From: a virus
Virus record (IMG/VR): IMGVR_UViG_3300025864_000049
Span: 1 to 24,835 of that record
DNA length: 24,835 nucleotides
Strand: one strand, 5' to 3'
This document shows, in pieces, positions 1 to 7,489 of this stretch; within the stretch, counting starts at the first letter, position 1, and each line of letters starts with the position of its first letter. The notes below the pieces were generated by a model. The model saw only the letters and a program-made list of their open reading frames with translations. It ran no database searches and had not been told where the DNA came from. A program made the translations under genes and the position numbers.

Positions 1-2
1 AG

Positions 3-560
3 CCGATAGGTAAAATTACGAAGTTGTGGGAAGATGAACGCGGTTTACGGTTTAGAGCGAAACTAAATTTAAAGACGGACTGGGGGCGTAACGCATACGA
101 GGCGTTACTAGCCGACGATGTAAACGCTAACAGTATTGGGTATCAGTTAGTAGCAGGTAAGAACGCGGTCGCAGACGACGGCGTAACCGACTTAAACGCT
201 GTAGAGTTACACGAGATAAGCGTCGTATCCTTCCCGTCTAATGAGGCGGCAACGGTGGACGAGGTTAAATCGGATGCTCTCCGTGTTGAACATTCTGAAG
301 ACCCAGATGAAACCAAAGCGGGCCGAATGCTGTCCAACGTTAACGCGCAGGATATAACGGCATTACGCGCTAATTTATCGACGGCTATAGAATACTGCGA
401 TGCGGTATTGGGTAGGGCCGTTCCGCCTAAAGAAGAGGCGGCACCGGAAGCAGCGCCCAAAGCGCCGGCGGTTCCGGCAGCGAAACCCGCTAAAAATGTT
501 TACGAAATTAACGAATTATTGATTAAACAATTTGAGCATATTAAGGAGATTATAAAATAA
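3..560 (+). CDS. Prohead maturation protease, HK97 family (5'-partial)
   Basis: This is the C-terminal part of an HK97-type prohead protease (peptidase U35/S78), which cleaves the capsid protein arm during head maturation. The reading frame is open to the left edge of the window, and the first visible residues PIGKITKLWEDERGL match the family's conserved stretch, so the true start lies upstream. The motif ELHEISVVSFPSNEAA, about 60 residues on, is the family's characteristic strand with the serine region. The catalytic histidine normally lies further N-terminal and is not visible here. After the protease domain comes an Ala/Pro/Lys-rich linker and a short helical end, which may act as a scaffold-like tail. 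The stop codon overlaps the next start by one base, as expected for the protease and capsid pair. Family assignment is strong. Confidence 0.9.
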   Translation, partial: PIGKITKLWEDERGLRFRAKLNLKTDWGRNAYEALLADDVNANSIGYQLVAGKNAVADDGVTDLNAVELHEISVVSFPSNEAATVDEVKSDALRVEHSEDPDETKAGRMLSNVNAQDITALRANLSTAIEYCDAVLGRAVPPKEEAAPEAAPKAPAVPAAKPAKNVYEINELLIKQFEHIKEIIK

Positions 561-1768
561 TGGTAGAAGAAACCAAGAGCGTAGAGCAATATCTCGAAGA
601 TTTAGAAAAGGGTATAGAAACCTTTAACGCTAAATTCGAGCCGATTAACGCTCAATATAAAACTATGCAAGAACGCATAGACGGATTAGAGACGAAACTT
701 AACACGCCAGAGGCAGGTATCGTAGCACCCAACTCCGAGAAGGACATAATCAACGAGTGGGATAAGAAATATGTCCGCTTTATCAAGTCCGGCCAGACAT
801 ACGACCAGGATTACTATATCGACCAGATGAAGGACTTCGAGCCCGAATACGTTAAGACGATTAGCTCTCTTATGTTGACTACAGGCGGATATTTTATGCC
901 CCCTACACGGTCAGCGAAGATTATCGAGGCAATATTAGCGCTTAGTCCGTTCAGACAACTCGCAAGTGTTGAAACCTTGACAGTAGGCGATACCCTCGAG
1001 ATGATCTCAGAGGTGGGCTCGGTTCTTGCTGCGTGGACGTCAGAAGAAGGCACCAAGACCGAACTCGGTCCGCAGACGTGGAACCTTCAGAAGATACCCA
1101 CCCACCCGATGTACAGCCTCGTGTTCATCACACGAAAGATGGCACAACAGGCGTCTTTTGACATAGAGGGATGGCACCAGCGAAAGATAGCCGAATATAT
1201 GGCGTCTCTCGAAGGTACTGCGTTTATGACGGGTACCGGTGTAGGACAACCAGAGGGTTTGGTTACGCGCGGGGCGGTTCACGTCGCGGCCGACACGGCA
1301 GCGAGACACGAGCACTCAGGCGGCGCTACATCTATACCAGATCTTGACGGCCTTATCGCCATGCAGGATAAGCTAAACGAAAAGTTCCAGTCGAACGCGT
1401 GCTGGTTAATGCACCGCACTACCAAGAGCGTGCTGCGCAGGCTAACCGATGGCATGGGGCGCTATGTGCTCGAAGAGAACGTAACACTGGGTGCACCGGA
1501 CCGGCTGTTTGGTAAACCCATATATTATATGCCAGATATGGCTACGGTTACAACTCCACCTTCAACATTCACGGCAGCGAACATACCGATTATTTACGGC
1601 GATATGCGTGCCGGTTATCAGATAGTTGACGTGCCAGGTATGGTCAGCATCAGGGATGAATACACACACAAGACTAGCAACCTCATAGACCTCTTTGTTG
1701 AACGCCTCGGTATCGGCGGGCAGGTAGTTGACGACAACGCGTTTGTTGTAATGAACGTGAGCGCATAA
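560..1768 (+). CDS. Major capsid protein, HK97 fold
   Basis: This 402-residue protein is the shell-forming capsid protein. Residues 5-50 are a charged coiled-coil like the HK97 delta/scaffold arm that the upstream protease removes. The rest has the layout of an HK97-fold capsid protein: a segment around TTGGYFMPP, a middle region with the common TGTGVGQPEGL motif near residue 225, and a C-terminal part carrying GDMRAGYQIVD and the final strand. Length fits the family. An AAGGAGAT ribosome-binding site lies about 10 nt upstream of the ATG, and the start overlaps the protease stop, which supports translational coupling. Function is inferred from motif layout and position rather than a database match, but both agree. 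Confidence 0.93.
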   Translation: MVEETKSVEQYLEDLEKGIETFNAKFEPINAQYKTMQERIDGLETKLNTPEAGIVAPNSEKDIINEWDKKYVRFIKSGQTYDQDYYIDQMKDFEPEYVKTISSLMLTTGGYFMPPTRSAKIIEAILALSPFRQLASVETLTVGDTLEMISEVGSVLAAWTSEEGTKTELGPQTWNLQKIPTHPMYSLVFITRKMAQQASFDIEGWHQRKIAEYMASLEGTAFMTGTGVGQPEGLVTRGAVHVAADTAARHEHSGGATSIPDLDGLIAMQDKLNEKFQSNACWLMHRTTKSVLRRLTDGMGRYVLEENVTLGAPDRLFGKPIYYMPDMATVTTPPSTFTAANIPIIYGDMRAGYQIVDVPGMVSIRDEYTHKTSNLIDLFVERLGIGGQVVDDNAFVVMNVSA

Positions 1769-1794
1769 TCTAGGAGTCTAGGAGATACAAGATT

Positions 1795-2358
1795 ATGGCA
1801 CACCAGTTAGTACATTACGACCCCGATCAGATTACGGTGGATTCTGGCGGCACGATAACGGTCGCCAGCGGGGCTACCCTTACTGTCGCGGGCACGTTTG
1901 CCTACACCCACGCGGGCGCGATGGAGTTTGACAATGCGGTAAACGTTGTTGGCGCCTTTAGCGTCAATACTTCATCGTTTACCGTTGCGGCGGCGACGGG
2001 TAATACCGTTATCGCTGGTTCGCTCACGATAGGGGCAGGCGCAGGCACAATAACCGACGATGTGGCTACCCTTACGTTGACCGAAACTAACCTCGCGTTA
2101 GTGGGTGCTACCACAGTTACGGGCGCAACAGGTGTTACAGGCGCGTTCGGCGTTACAGGACTATCAACACTTAACAGTGGCGCTGCTACGCCATCGCTTA
2201 AGCTAAACAGCGCGGGCGATAAGTCAGGCGCAGAATACGCAGCAGTTGGTACGCACGTAGGCGACGGCGGAACGTTCGCGTTTGTAGCGGATCAGATGTA
2301 TGCGCGCGTCTACATAGGCGCTACGGTATACAATATACCGCTATGGGCCGACGCTTAA
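1795..2358 (+). CDS. Repetitive beta-structured virion protein, probable capsid decoration
   Basis: This 187-residue protein follows the capsid gene directly. It consists largely of short Thr/Val/Gly/Ala repeats of the form TLTVAGTF, AFSVNT and GATTVTGATGVTG, a pattern typical of beta-helical or beta-stacked fibre and spike proteins. The last 45 residues (from the SLKLNSAGDKSG stretch) are different and resemble a small globular end domain. No catalytic residues are evident. Its place right after the capsid gene suggests a head decoration or spike protein. It is preceded by two tandem copies of TCTAGGAG, the second giving a GGAG site 10 nt before the ATG. Exact family not recognised. Confidence 0.7.
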   Translation: MAHQLVHYDPDQITVDSGGTITVASGATLTVAGTFAYTHAGAMEFDNAVNVVGAFSVNTSSFTVAAATGNTVIAGSLTIGAGAGTITDDVATLTLTETNLALVGATTVTGATGVTGAFGVTGLSTLNSGAATPSLKLNSAGDKSGAEYAAVGTHVGDGGTFAFVADQMYARVYIGATVYNIPLWADA

Positions 2359-2370
2359 ACGAGTAAGAAT

Positions 2371-2523
2371 ATGATAACGAAATCAGACCTGGAGAAACGC
2401 GTAATAGAAGTTAGACTGGAGCGCGACGCGGCTGTTATGCAGCTAGGCGCGTATAATGGTGTAATTGGCGAACTCGAAAGGCTGATCTCGTCCTTCGATT
2501 CAGATAATAAAAAGGAGAAATAA
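2371..2523 (+). CDS. Small charged helical protein, function unknown
   Basis: A 50-codon ORF starting MITKSDLEKRVIEVRLERD and ending in a lysine-rich tail. It is almost entirely predicted helix with alternating charged residues, so a short coiled coil is likely. It lies 12 nt after one virion gene and 5 nt before the next, in the same operon, which argues for a real gene although it is short. The upstream gene's stop at 2356-2358 and the sequence GAGTAAGA precede the ATG, a weak ribosome-binding site. No family recognised. It could be a minor virion or assembly factor. Confidence 0.5.
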   Translation: MITKSDLEKRVIEVRLERDAAVMQLGAYNGVIGELERLISSFDSDNKKEK

Positions 2524-2528
2524 GAATT

Positions 2529-2999
2529 ATGGCTATGAAAGAACTAGGACACGACATTGGCGTGGCCGTCCCGGTAAGGAGCGTATCGTGCGCTAACGCG
2601 GCTGCGTTTAATACCGCGTTTACGACTACAAGTATTGATACGCAGGGCTGCGAATCAGTTATGTTTATACTGAGCTCTGCGGATGATAACTCGACACCGG
2701 ATTATGTATTTCGGTTAATGGAATCTAACACGTCGGTTACCGACGCGGGTACAAACGTCGCCGCCGCTGATATGATCGTTCACGGTCGTATCGCTGCAAC
2801 AGGGCTAGTATCTGACGGTGAAATAGCTGCCGGTGTTTTAACCACGACTGCAAACGCAAGCGAAGATGTAGTCTATATATTCGAGTATATCGGCGATATG
2901 CGGTGGGTTCGCCTACAGAGCACCGTTGGTACAAAGACTAACCACTTTACTTGCACGGTTATTAAATCGCATTTTAGACGCGGACCAGTAGTAGTGTAA
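2529..2999 (+). CDS. Virion-associated beta protein of the head module
   Basis: A 156-residue protein. The segments SIDTQGCESVMFILSS, VFRLMESNTS, VVYIFEYIGDMRWVRLQ and the basic end FRRGP form a pattern found in many small phage structural proteins encoded beside the capsid gene: a statement of identity or change, a residue deviation segment, then a 'YiGdkRyvr' strand. Those proteins have no established enzymatic role and are thought to be minor head or decoration proteins. The ATG is preceded by AAAAAGGAG at about 10 nt. The stop codon lies within a UUCG-loop hairpin (2996-3013). Assignment as virion protein is by pattern and location; the specific role is unknown. Confidence 0.65.
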   Translation: MAMKELGHDIGVAVPVRSVSCANAAAFNTAFTTTSIDTQGCESVMFILSSADDNSTPDYVFRLMESNTSVTDAGTNVAAADMIVHGRIAATGLVSDGEIAAGVLTTTANASEDVVYIFEYIGDMRWVRLQSTVGTKTNHFTCTVIKSHFRRGPVVV

Positions 3000-3013
3000 T
3001 CCTTCGGGGTTAC
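2996..3013 (+). other. RNA hairpin with UUCG tetraloop spanning a stop codon
   Basis: GTAATCC (2996-3002) pairs with GGGTTAC (3007-3013) around the loop TTCG, giving seven base pairs with one G-U. C(UUCG)G is an exceptionally stable RNA tetraloop. The hairpin contains the stop codon of the preceding gene and sits 32 nt before the next ATG. It is followed by TTTATTTTT, so it could attenuate or process the transcript. Confidence 0.6.
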
Positions 3014-3015
3014 AT

Positions 3016-3036
3016 CCCTTTATTTTTAAGGGAGGT
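3016..3036 (+). promoter_or_regulatory. Shine-Dalgarno site partly inside a small hairpin
   Basis: AAGGGAGGT (3028-3036) is a near-perfect match to the 3' end of 16S rRNA, 8 nt before the ATG at 3045. The sequence CCCTT (3016-3020) can pair with AAGGG (3028-3032) across a seven-base T-rich loop, covering part of the site. The pairing is seen; any effect on translation is inference, and five pairs are weak. Confidence 0.45.
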
Positions 3037-3044
3037 AAAAAAGT

Positions 3045-3878
3045 ATGTCTTTAAAGACAAGCGCAATTAAACGAGGCTCCGCTGTATCGCACCGCTCATC
3101 GCTCACGGCGCCCGATTTACTAGGCGCAGTATCCACCGCGCCGACGCTTCCGGTATGCGCCGATAGCGGCGTAACTGAAGGCGCTTTAGGTCACGCACCG
3201 ACTAACCATTACGCGGCGTATGCGGTTCGTAACGGTAACGGTTTAACGATGGCGTCCGCGATCACCACCATTTCGGTAACTAATACTAATTCGATCAGGG
3301 TAACAATACCCGCAGCATTTCGGTTTACTGACTCCGACGTGAGTTATGAAATATTCTTCGCCGCCGCGACGCCGCCTTTACACGTATGTAACTTTACGGC
3401 AGCGCAACTAGTGGCAGGCGCAACCGCGCGGTGCTTTGACTTTACAACCGTAGAAACCCCCGTTGTTAGTGGTGCAGGCGGTGCCGCGTGGACGTGCGAT
3501 ATAGGTATAGTTGGTACTGCTGTAGCTACAACGCAACAGCGCTTTGCGCAGAGTAACGCACTTACACTGGGAACGGTAACGCCAGTAAATTGCGCAGGTT
3601 ATAACAGCGCTGACGTGTTCGTAGATGCTAAGTGTATGGATGTATCTTCTGCTACTGCGCCGTCGTTAGTGCTTATCCCTGTATTCCTTAACGATATACA
3701 GGGCGTTAACTATCACGTAGGGGCGCCTATAACCGTATCGATTTCGCAAGCGGTAGGGCAGTCATACAGGCAGCTATTCAACCTAAGCGTTAATAGCGCG
3801 TATGTGGCTATCCTCGTTGCGAGTATAGCGAATGTAACCGTTAATAGAATAGATGTAACGCCGACGAGTGTGGTCTGA
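3045..3878 (+). CDS. Putative virion protein of the decoration block
   Basis: A 277-residue protein of beta-rich composition. The middle third (about residues 50-115) has alternating hydrophobic strands such as TISVTNTNSIRVTIPAAF and YEIFFAA, reminiscent of a fibronectin-III-like sandwich. The C-terminal third, from around VFVDAKCMDVSSA to the end, reads as a second beta domain with the strand AYVAILVASIANVTVNRIDV. There is no signal peptide or membrane segment. Several cysteines are spread along the chain. A strong GGAGGT ribosome-binding site supports the start. Position between capsid and connector genes suggests a head-surface or minor structural protein. No specific family recognised. 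Confidence 0.6.
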   Translation: MSLKTSAIKRGSAVSHRSSLTAPDLLGAVSTAPTLPVCADSGVTEGALGHAPTNHYAAYAVRNGNGLTMASAITTISVTNTNSIRVTIPAAFRFTDSDVSYEIFFAAATPPLHVCNFTAAQLVAGATARCFDFTTVETPVVSGAGGAAWTCDIGIVGTAVATTQQRFAQSNALTLGTVTPVNCAGYNSADVFVDAKCMDVSSATAPSLVLIPVFLNDIQGVNYHVGAPITVSISQAVGQSYRQLFNLSVNSAYVAILVASIANVTVNRIDVTPTSVV

Positions 3879-3881
3879 GCT

Positions 3882-4019
3882 ATGAGCGCTTACAGGCCGA
3901 TGGCTAGTAAACCGACGGGAATAAAACCACAGATGCGTTCGCAGTTAAACGCGGCGTTTATACCTCGCGTTGATTGTATGTCGTTAAGGTATGTGGGTAG
4001 GCAATATCCGGTTAAGTAG
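3882..4019 (+). CDS. Small basic protein, function unknown
   Basis: A 45-codon ORF beginning MSAYRPMASKPTG, rich in Arg, Lys, Met and Pro, ending QYPVK. Its ATG overlaps nothing but lies 3 nt after the previous stop, and its own TAG stop overlaps the GGAGAT ribosome-binding site of the next gene, so it fits the operon's packing. GAGCT just before the ATG is a weak ribosome-binding site. No domain is recognisable; a basic, proline-containing peptide in a capsid operon might bind the head interior or be a linker, but this is speculation. Confidence 0.45.
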   Translation: MSAYRPMASKPTGIKPQMRSQLNAAFIPRVDCMSLRYVGRQYPVK

Positions 4020-4032
4020 GAGATAAAAAGAT

Positions 4033-5190
4033 ATGGCAGCATATGGTGTAAAATGGCATAGTGACCAGACATCGCCGACATTAGATCGCTTAGAAAGTAA
4101 TGTTGGTTTAACCGCCGGCGCTTCTTTTAACGCATTATCTCCGTGGACTATGCGACGGTGTAATTTATGGACTGATGGCACCCCTACCGCATACTATGGT
4201 GATAGGTGTTACACAGATACCGACGTTACCAATATGGGTCAATGTATGGTTCAGATACCTAAGTTTTGGTATGCCGTCGACTCGTCACTAGCTAACCACG
4301 TTGCATTTTATATCTCTGATACCGCTACCCCCTCACCCGCTATAAGAAATTTGGCCAACACGGCGGATTTAACGTTTGCAGTACATCCCGCGTTCATAGT
4401 TGACACCATAGCGCACGATTACGCTTACATAAGTGCGTATGAGGTATATTACGATGGCGTGAGTAAACTACAATCTCGGGGCGGGGTTACGCCAACGACG
4501 GCCAGTTCTGCATCTTATACAATTTCACTTATGCGGGCCGCCGCCGGCGCAATTGGTTCCGGCTGGCATCTTTCTACAGTACAGGCGTATTCAGCTTCAT
4601 TATTGCTCTTTATAGTTGAATACGCGTCGTTAAATGCTCAGGCAGTATTAGGTAATGGAAACGGCGACACGGGCGGCGCTATAATTAACACGGGCACTAC
4701 AACCGGATACGGAAACGCATCATATGGGGCCACAGCTAGAAACGTAGCAATGAGTTATCGGGGGATTGAGAACCTATGGGGTAATGTTTGGACACTTCTG
4801 GACGGCATTAACCTCAAGGCGGATCACATGCCCTGGATGAAGGCGCAATCAAACACGGCGCCTTATGCCTGCGACCAATTCGATGGGGCTGGTGGAACAT
4901 ATAAATATATTGATACTGGCCTCACAATACCCGCCGCAGGGGGGAATTACACAGTACAGTCCGTATTCCTCACAGGGGCCGATTGGGCGTTAATCCCTAA
5001 TGTTGCGGGTGCAAACACCTCCCAATACTTCTGTGATTCTCTCGTCACGGCAACCGGGAACCGAACCGTATTCCGGGGTGGTTGTTACTCGCAGAGTTAT
5101 ACGATGAATGGGCCGTTTGCATGGCAACCGCAGGCGTCCTCGCTAAACAATAATGCGGCCTATGGGTATAGACTTCAGTATATGCCATAA
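4033..5190 (+). CDS. C-type-lectin/FGE-fold adhesin in the head module (DGR-target-like)
   Basis: A 385-residue protein that aligns by eye with the receptor-binding protein at 17813-19099: shared blocks include MVQIPKFWY, a VHPAF stretch, the LQSRGGVTPTT block, a GW-containing helix, LLLFIVEYASL and AMSYRGIENLWGN. The last motif is typical of formylglycine-generating-enzyme-like C-type lectin folds, as used by Mtd-type tail tips and by variable proteins of diversity-generating retroelements. The C-terminus (FRGGCYSQSY ... YGYRLQYMP) has the shape of such a variable region: an RGG start and a terminal GYRL strand. Such domains bind host surface ligands. A GGAGAT site lies 8 nt before the ATG. 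No reverse transcriptase or template repeat is in this window, so active diversification is unproven. Its place between head genes suggests a capsid-displayed adhesin. Confidence 0.75.
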   Translation: MAAYGVKWHSDQTSPTLDRLESNVGLTAGASFNALSPWTMRRCNLWTDGTPTAYYGDRCYTDTDVTNMGQCMVQIPKFWYAVDSSLANHVAFYISDTATPSPAIRNLANTADLTFAVHPAFIVDTIAHDYAYISAYEVYYDGVSKLQSRGGVTPTTASSASYTISLMRAAAGAIGSGWHLSTVQAYSASLLLFIVEYASLNAQAVLGNGNGDTGGAIINTGTTTGYGNASYGATARNVAMSYRGIENLWGNVWTLLDGINLKADHMPWMKAQSNTAPYACDQFDGAGGTYKYIDTGLTIPAAGGNYTVQSVFLTGADWALIPNVAGANTSQYFCDSLVTATGNRTVFRGGCYSQSYTMNGPFAWQPQASSLNNNAAYGYRLQYMP

Positions 5191-5208
5191 AATAAAGAGC
5201 CAGACAGC

Positions 5209-6561
5209 ATGACCACGACAAAATGGTATTTCTTATCCCCTGATTACCTACATGTACCGTGGCCCCGAATGCCGGATTTAAATTGGCTTAAAGACCGCGG
5301 ATGGGGTGTAATACTGTTTACCCTTTACGATGATTTACAACCGGGAACCCCCCTCACTTCTAATTTTGATTTAAAGGGGGATATTGCATTACCGCGTTTT
5401 TCTGACCTAGAAATCCCGGTAATGTTATGGCTAAATGAGATATTCTACTCGGTGGGCTCCGGTGCTGGTTATGATCCGAACCTCCCAGACTTAGTAACTA
5501 CAATGGGGTTACCCCCCTCATATTATGCCGATAAGTACGGTGCGTTGTTTACGGCTATTGAAGACAAATGGGGGCCGGATGGCTCAGAAGGCAGTTGTTT
5601 GATTGGATACTGGCAGGAATCCTGCTGTGATTCAGCGGCGGAGTGGCTACGAGAACAGACCGATCTCGTAATCCGACAAGGGATATATCATACGATGTGG
5701 CAAAACGCAGGGGTAGCAAATACTATGATCGGTAATGGGCATGAAACCCAAGCATCTGCGATTGAGCGGCGCGTGTCCATGGTAGACGCTATAGATATTG
5801 AACTGTGGGTCTGTGATGATGTTGTAGTATATGATTTAATTGGTTGCGCTAGTTACATACGCGGGAATTACCCAGCGATGCCTATCGGTATAAATTCTAT
5901 TTCATTTAATGGACCGACATCCGGGCCGGATGCCGTACCGACTGGCATCGCGAGTATCCAGTGGAATATACATGCCGATGGGGACGGTATGGGGAACTAC
6001 CCTTTTTCAGTTCAAACGAGGCGGTTTTATCAAGCGACCAAGGCGATTAAGGATCAGCTTGGTGGGTTTGATAGTATCGCCACACAGACGAGCAACGGAG
6101 ATGAAACCGCGCTGCTTTTTGATTATACTTGGCCGGATTGGACTACAATAACTAATCCAACATGGTGGGATGACCAGGTTGGTCAGTTACAGCTATGGGA
6201 TAGTATGAACCTAGACTCCGAGGGGACAAAACACATTTATGATTTAACACAAAACGGAATAGAACCATATTACTCCGGCGCATCATACTGTGCTCACAAT
6301 ACAACGAAAACCGATACGTTCACCAATACCGGCAACGAACTAATACTTTTAAAAGATTATAGCGCCGCATCTACGCACGATATAACCGTAACATCGTCAC
6401 TCGACCCACTAACCAACACACCGTACACCATCGCTTTATCCCCAGATCGCGGCACGATTATAGGCCCGTATCCTCTCGATGATTATGGCGCACTTCCTAC
6501 TATTGAATATGATAATCCAAACCTTTACGTTTCAATATTAAAGGTGGAGGCGTCGGCGTGA
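5209..6561 (+). CDS. Putative barrel-type glycoside hydrolase with C-terminal beta-sandwich
   Basis: A 450-residue protein in two parts. Residues 1 to about 350 alternate hydrophobic strands and helices (for example GWGVILFTLYDD, IPVMLWLNEIFY, CLIGYWQES, MPIGINSISF, IASIQWNIHADGDG), suggesting a TIM-barrel glycosidase-like domain. The NE after MLWL and the E in GYWQES are candidate acidic catalytic residues. The last 95 residues (from about FTNTGNELILLKD to SILKVEASA) form a beta-sandwich also present in the next gene, including the GPYPLDDYG motif. Together this would be a virion-displayed enzyme that trims host surface glycan. No signal peptide. The enzyme class and the catalytic residues are inference; the beta-sandwich kinship with the neighbour is visible directly. 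Confidence 0.55.
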   Translation: MTTTKWYFLSPDYLHVPWPRMPDLNWLKDRGWGVILFTLYDDLQPGTPLTSNFDLKGDIALPRFSDLEIPVMLWLNEIFYSVGSGAGYDPNLPDLVTTMGLPPSYYADKYGALFTAIEDKWGPDGSEGSCLIGYWQESCCDSAAEWLREQTDLVIRQGIYHTMWQNAGVANTMIGNGHETQASAIERRVSMVDAIDIELWVCDDVVVYDLIGCASYIRGNYPAMPIGINSISFNGPTSGPDAVPTGIASIQWNIHADGDGMGNYPFSVQTRRFYQATKAIKDQLGGFDSIATQTSNGDETALLFDYTWPDWTTITNPTWWDDQVGQLQLWDSMNLDSEGTKHIYDLTQNGIEPYYSGASYCAHNTTKTDTFTNTGNELILLKDYSAASTHDITVTSSLDPLTNTPYTIALSPDRGTIIGPYPLDDYGALPTIEYDNPNLYVSILKVEASA

Positions 6562-7127
6562 CGGCGACGATAACCCCGCAGAATACCGCCCTCGGCACAC
6601 CTATATACACACCCGTCACCGGCTGCCGAGATGTAATACCATTATGCCCAACTACCTTCTTACATTTCTACAACGACGGCGCCGTCGATGACGTAATAAC
6701 ATTCGTCGCCACGCATCCAGATGAAACCGGCGTCTATAATTGCTTCGTTTCAGTATTACCTGCGGGCGACGAAATGATATTCGGCCCGTTTGATATGGAT
6801 ACTTTCTACCCCGAGATACTACTATACCATTCGCATCCCGGTGACGTGGTTATGGCGGCGCTGTTTATCCCGTATATCTCAGAGGGCTGCGACGCAACGG
6901 TATCTACGGTTTATCCAAGTATCGAAACTACTTGCACGTTAGTTAGTACCTGTCCGCAATTACCCGATATAGCAGTAATATGGCCTGTAGAAACAGCGGC
7001 GACGGAGATATGGCCAATAGAAACCGCTGTTATAAAGGCGAGTGCGTGCCCGCAACCGCCGGATTCTACGGTAGCGTGGGCAGACCTCGGGCATACAGAT
7101 TTTACAGTTATATGGTGTGGTTTATAA
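6558..7127 (+). CDS. Beta-sandwich virion protein, partner of the upstream gene
   Basis: A 189-residue protein starting at GTG, whose start overlaps the previous stop (GTGA), indicating coupled translation. Residues 1-120 (FLHFYNDGAVDDVITFVATH ... IFGPFDMDTF ... VVMAALFIPYI) match the C-terminal sandwich of the upstream protein in order and spacing of strands and in the GPFD motif. Residues about 120-189 are a different, Cys- and Pro-containing tail with an imperfect duplication (STCPQLPDIAVIWPVETA and SACPQPPDSTVAW). The domain may be a shared head-attachment module, with the enzyme or tail carried on it. Role inferred from context. Confidence 0.6.
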   Translation: MTATITPQNTALGTPIYTPVTGCRDVIPLCPTTFLHFYNDGAVDDVITFVATHPDETGVYNCFVSVLPAGDEMIFGPFDMDTFYPEILLYHSHPGDVVMAALFIPYISEGCDATVSTVYPSIETTCTLVSTCPQLPDIAVIWPVETAATEIWPIETAVIKASACPQPPDSTVAWADLGHTDFTVIWCGL

Positions 7128-7137
7128 TGGAGCTAGC

Positions 7138-7485
7138 ATGACTTTAGCAGTAACAATCCCGCGCGGCACAACGCACGATATTAAAGTAACGATAACCGCG
7201 AAAGACCTAACCGGTGCTGTGGCGGTATGTACCTTCGTAACCGCGCACGGTGTAACAATCATACCGGGCACAAATGGGTTTATAAAACGCTCGAGCGACG
7301 GGGGTATATCAGTAACCGGCGGCACTAACAGCCTCGTTAACGTTCACCTATTACCGGCGGATACCAGCGCACTAGCCCTTATGCAATATGTATGGCAATG
7401 CCGTATAACATTGGCGGGCGTACAGGAGATAATAGAGGACGGCACGCTCACGTTAACGGCTAATGATACTTACGGGGTGGTTTGA
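7138..7485 (+). CDS. Small beta-sandwich structural protein near the connector genes
   Basis: About 115 residues from the ATG at 7138; an earlier in-frame GTG at 7117 would overlap the previous gene, but the GGAG at 7129-7132 favours 7138. The sequence starts MTLAVTIPRGTTHDIKVTIT and ends with a strand pair around IEDGTLTLTANDTYG. This arrangement (rGdt start, 'dLtga' segment, late G-strand) is common in Ig-like proteins encoded just before phage head-tail connectors. It probably contributes to the head-neck interface or to decoration. No catalytic signature. Confidence 0.6.
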   Translation: MTLAVTIPRGTTHDIKVTITAKDLTGAVAVCTFVTAHGVTIIPGTNGFIKRSSDGGISVTGGTNSLVNVHLLPADTSALALMQYVWQCRITLAGVQEIIEDGTLTLTANDTYGVV

Positions 7486-7489
7486 GCTA

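Noticed and set aside
5080-5190. Template repeat for the lectin-like C-terminus inside this window
   Set aside because: I looked by eye for a second copy of the 5080-5190 sequence with adenine differences, including the gene-poor region 22599-23654, and found none. No reverse transcriptase motif is present in any frame listed.
4033-6561. Recently transferred cassette based on base composition
   Set aside because: The lectin and glycosidase-like genes look slightly different in codon choice by eye, but I could not measure this and the GGAGAT ribosome-binding site and operon packing match their neighbours.
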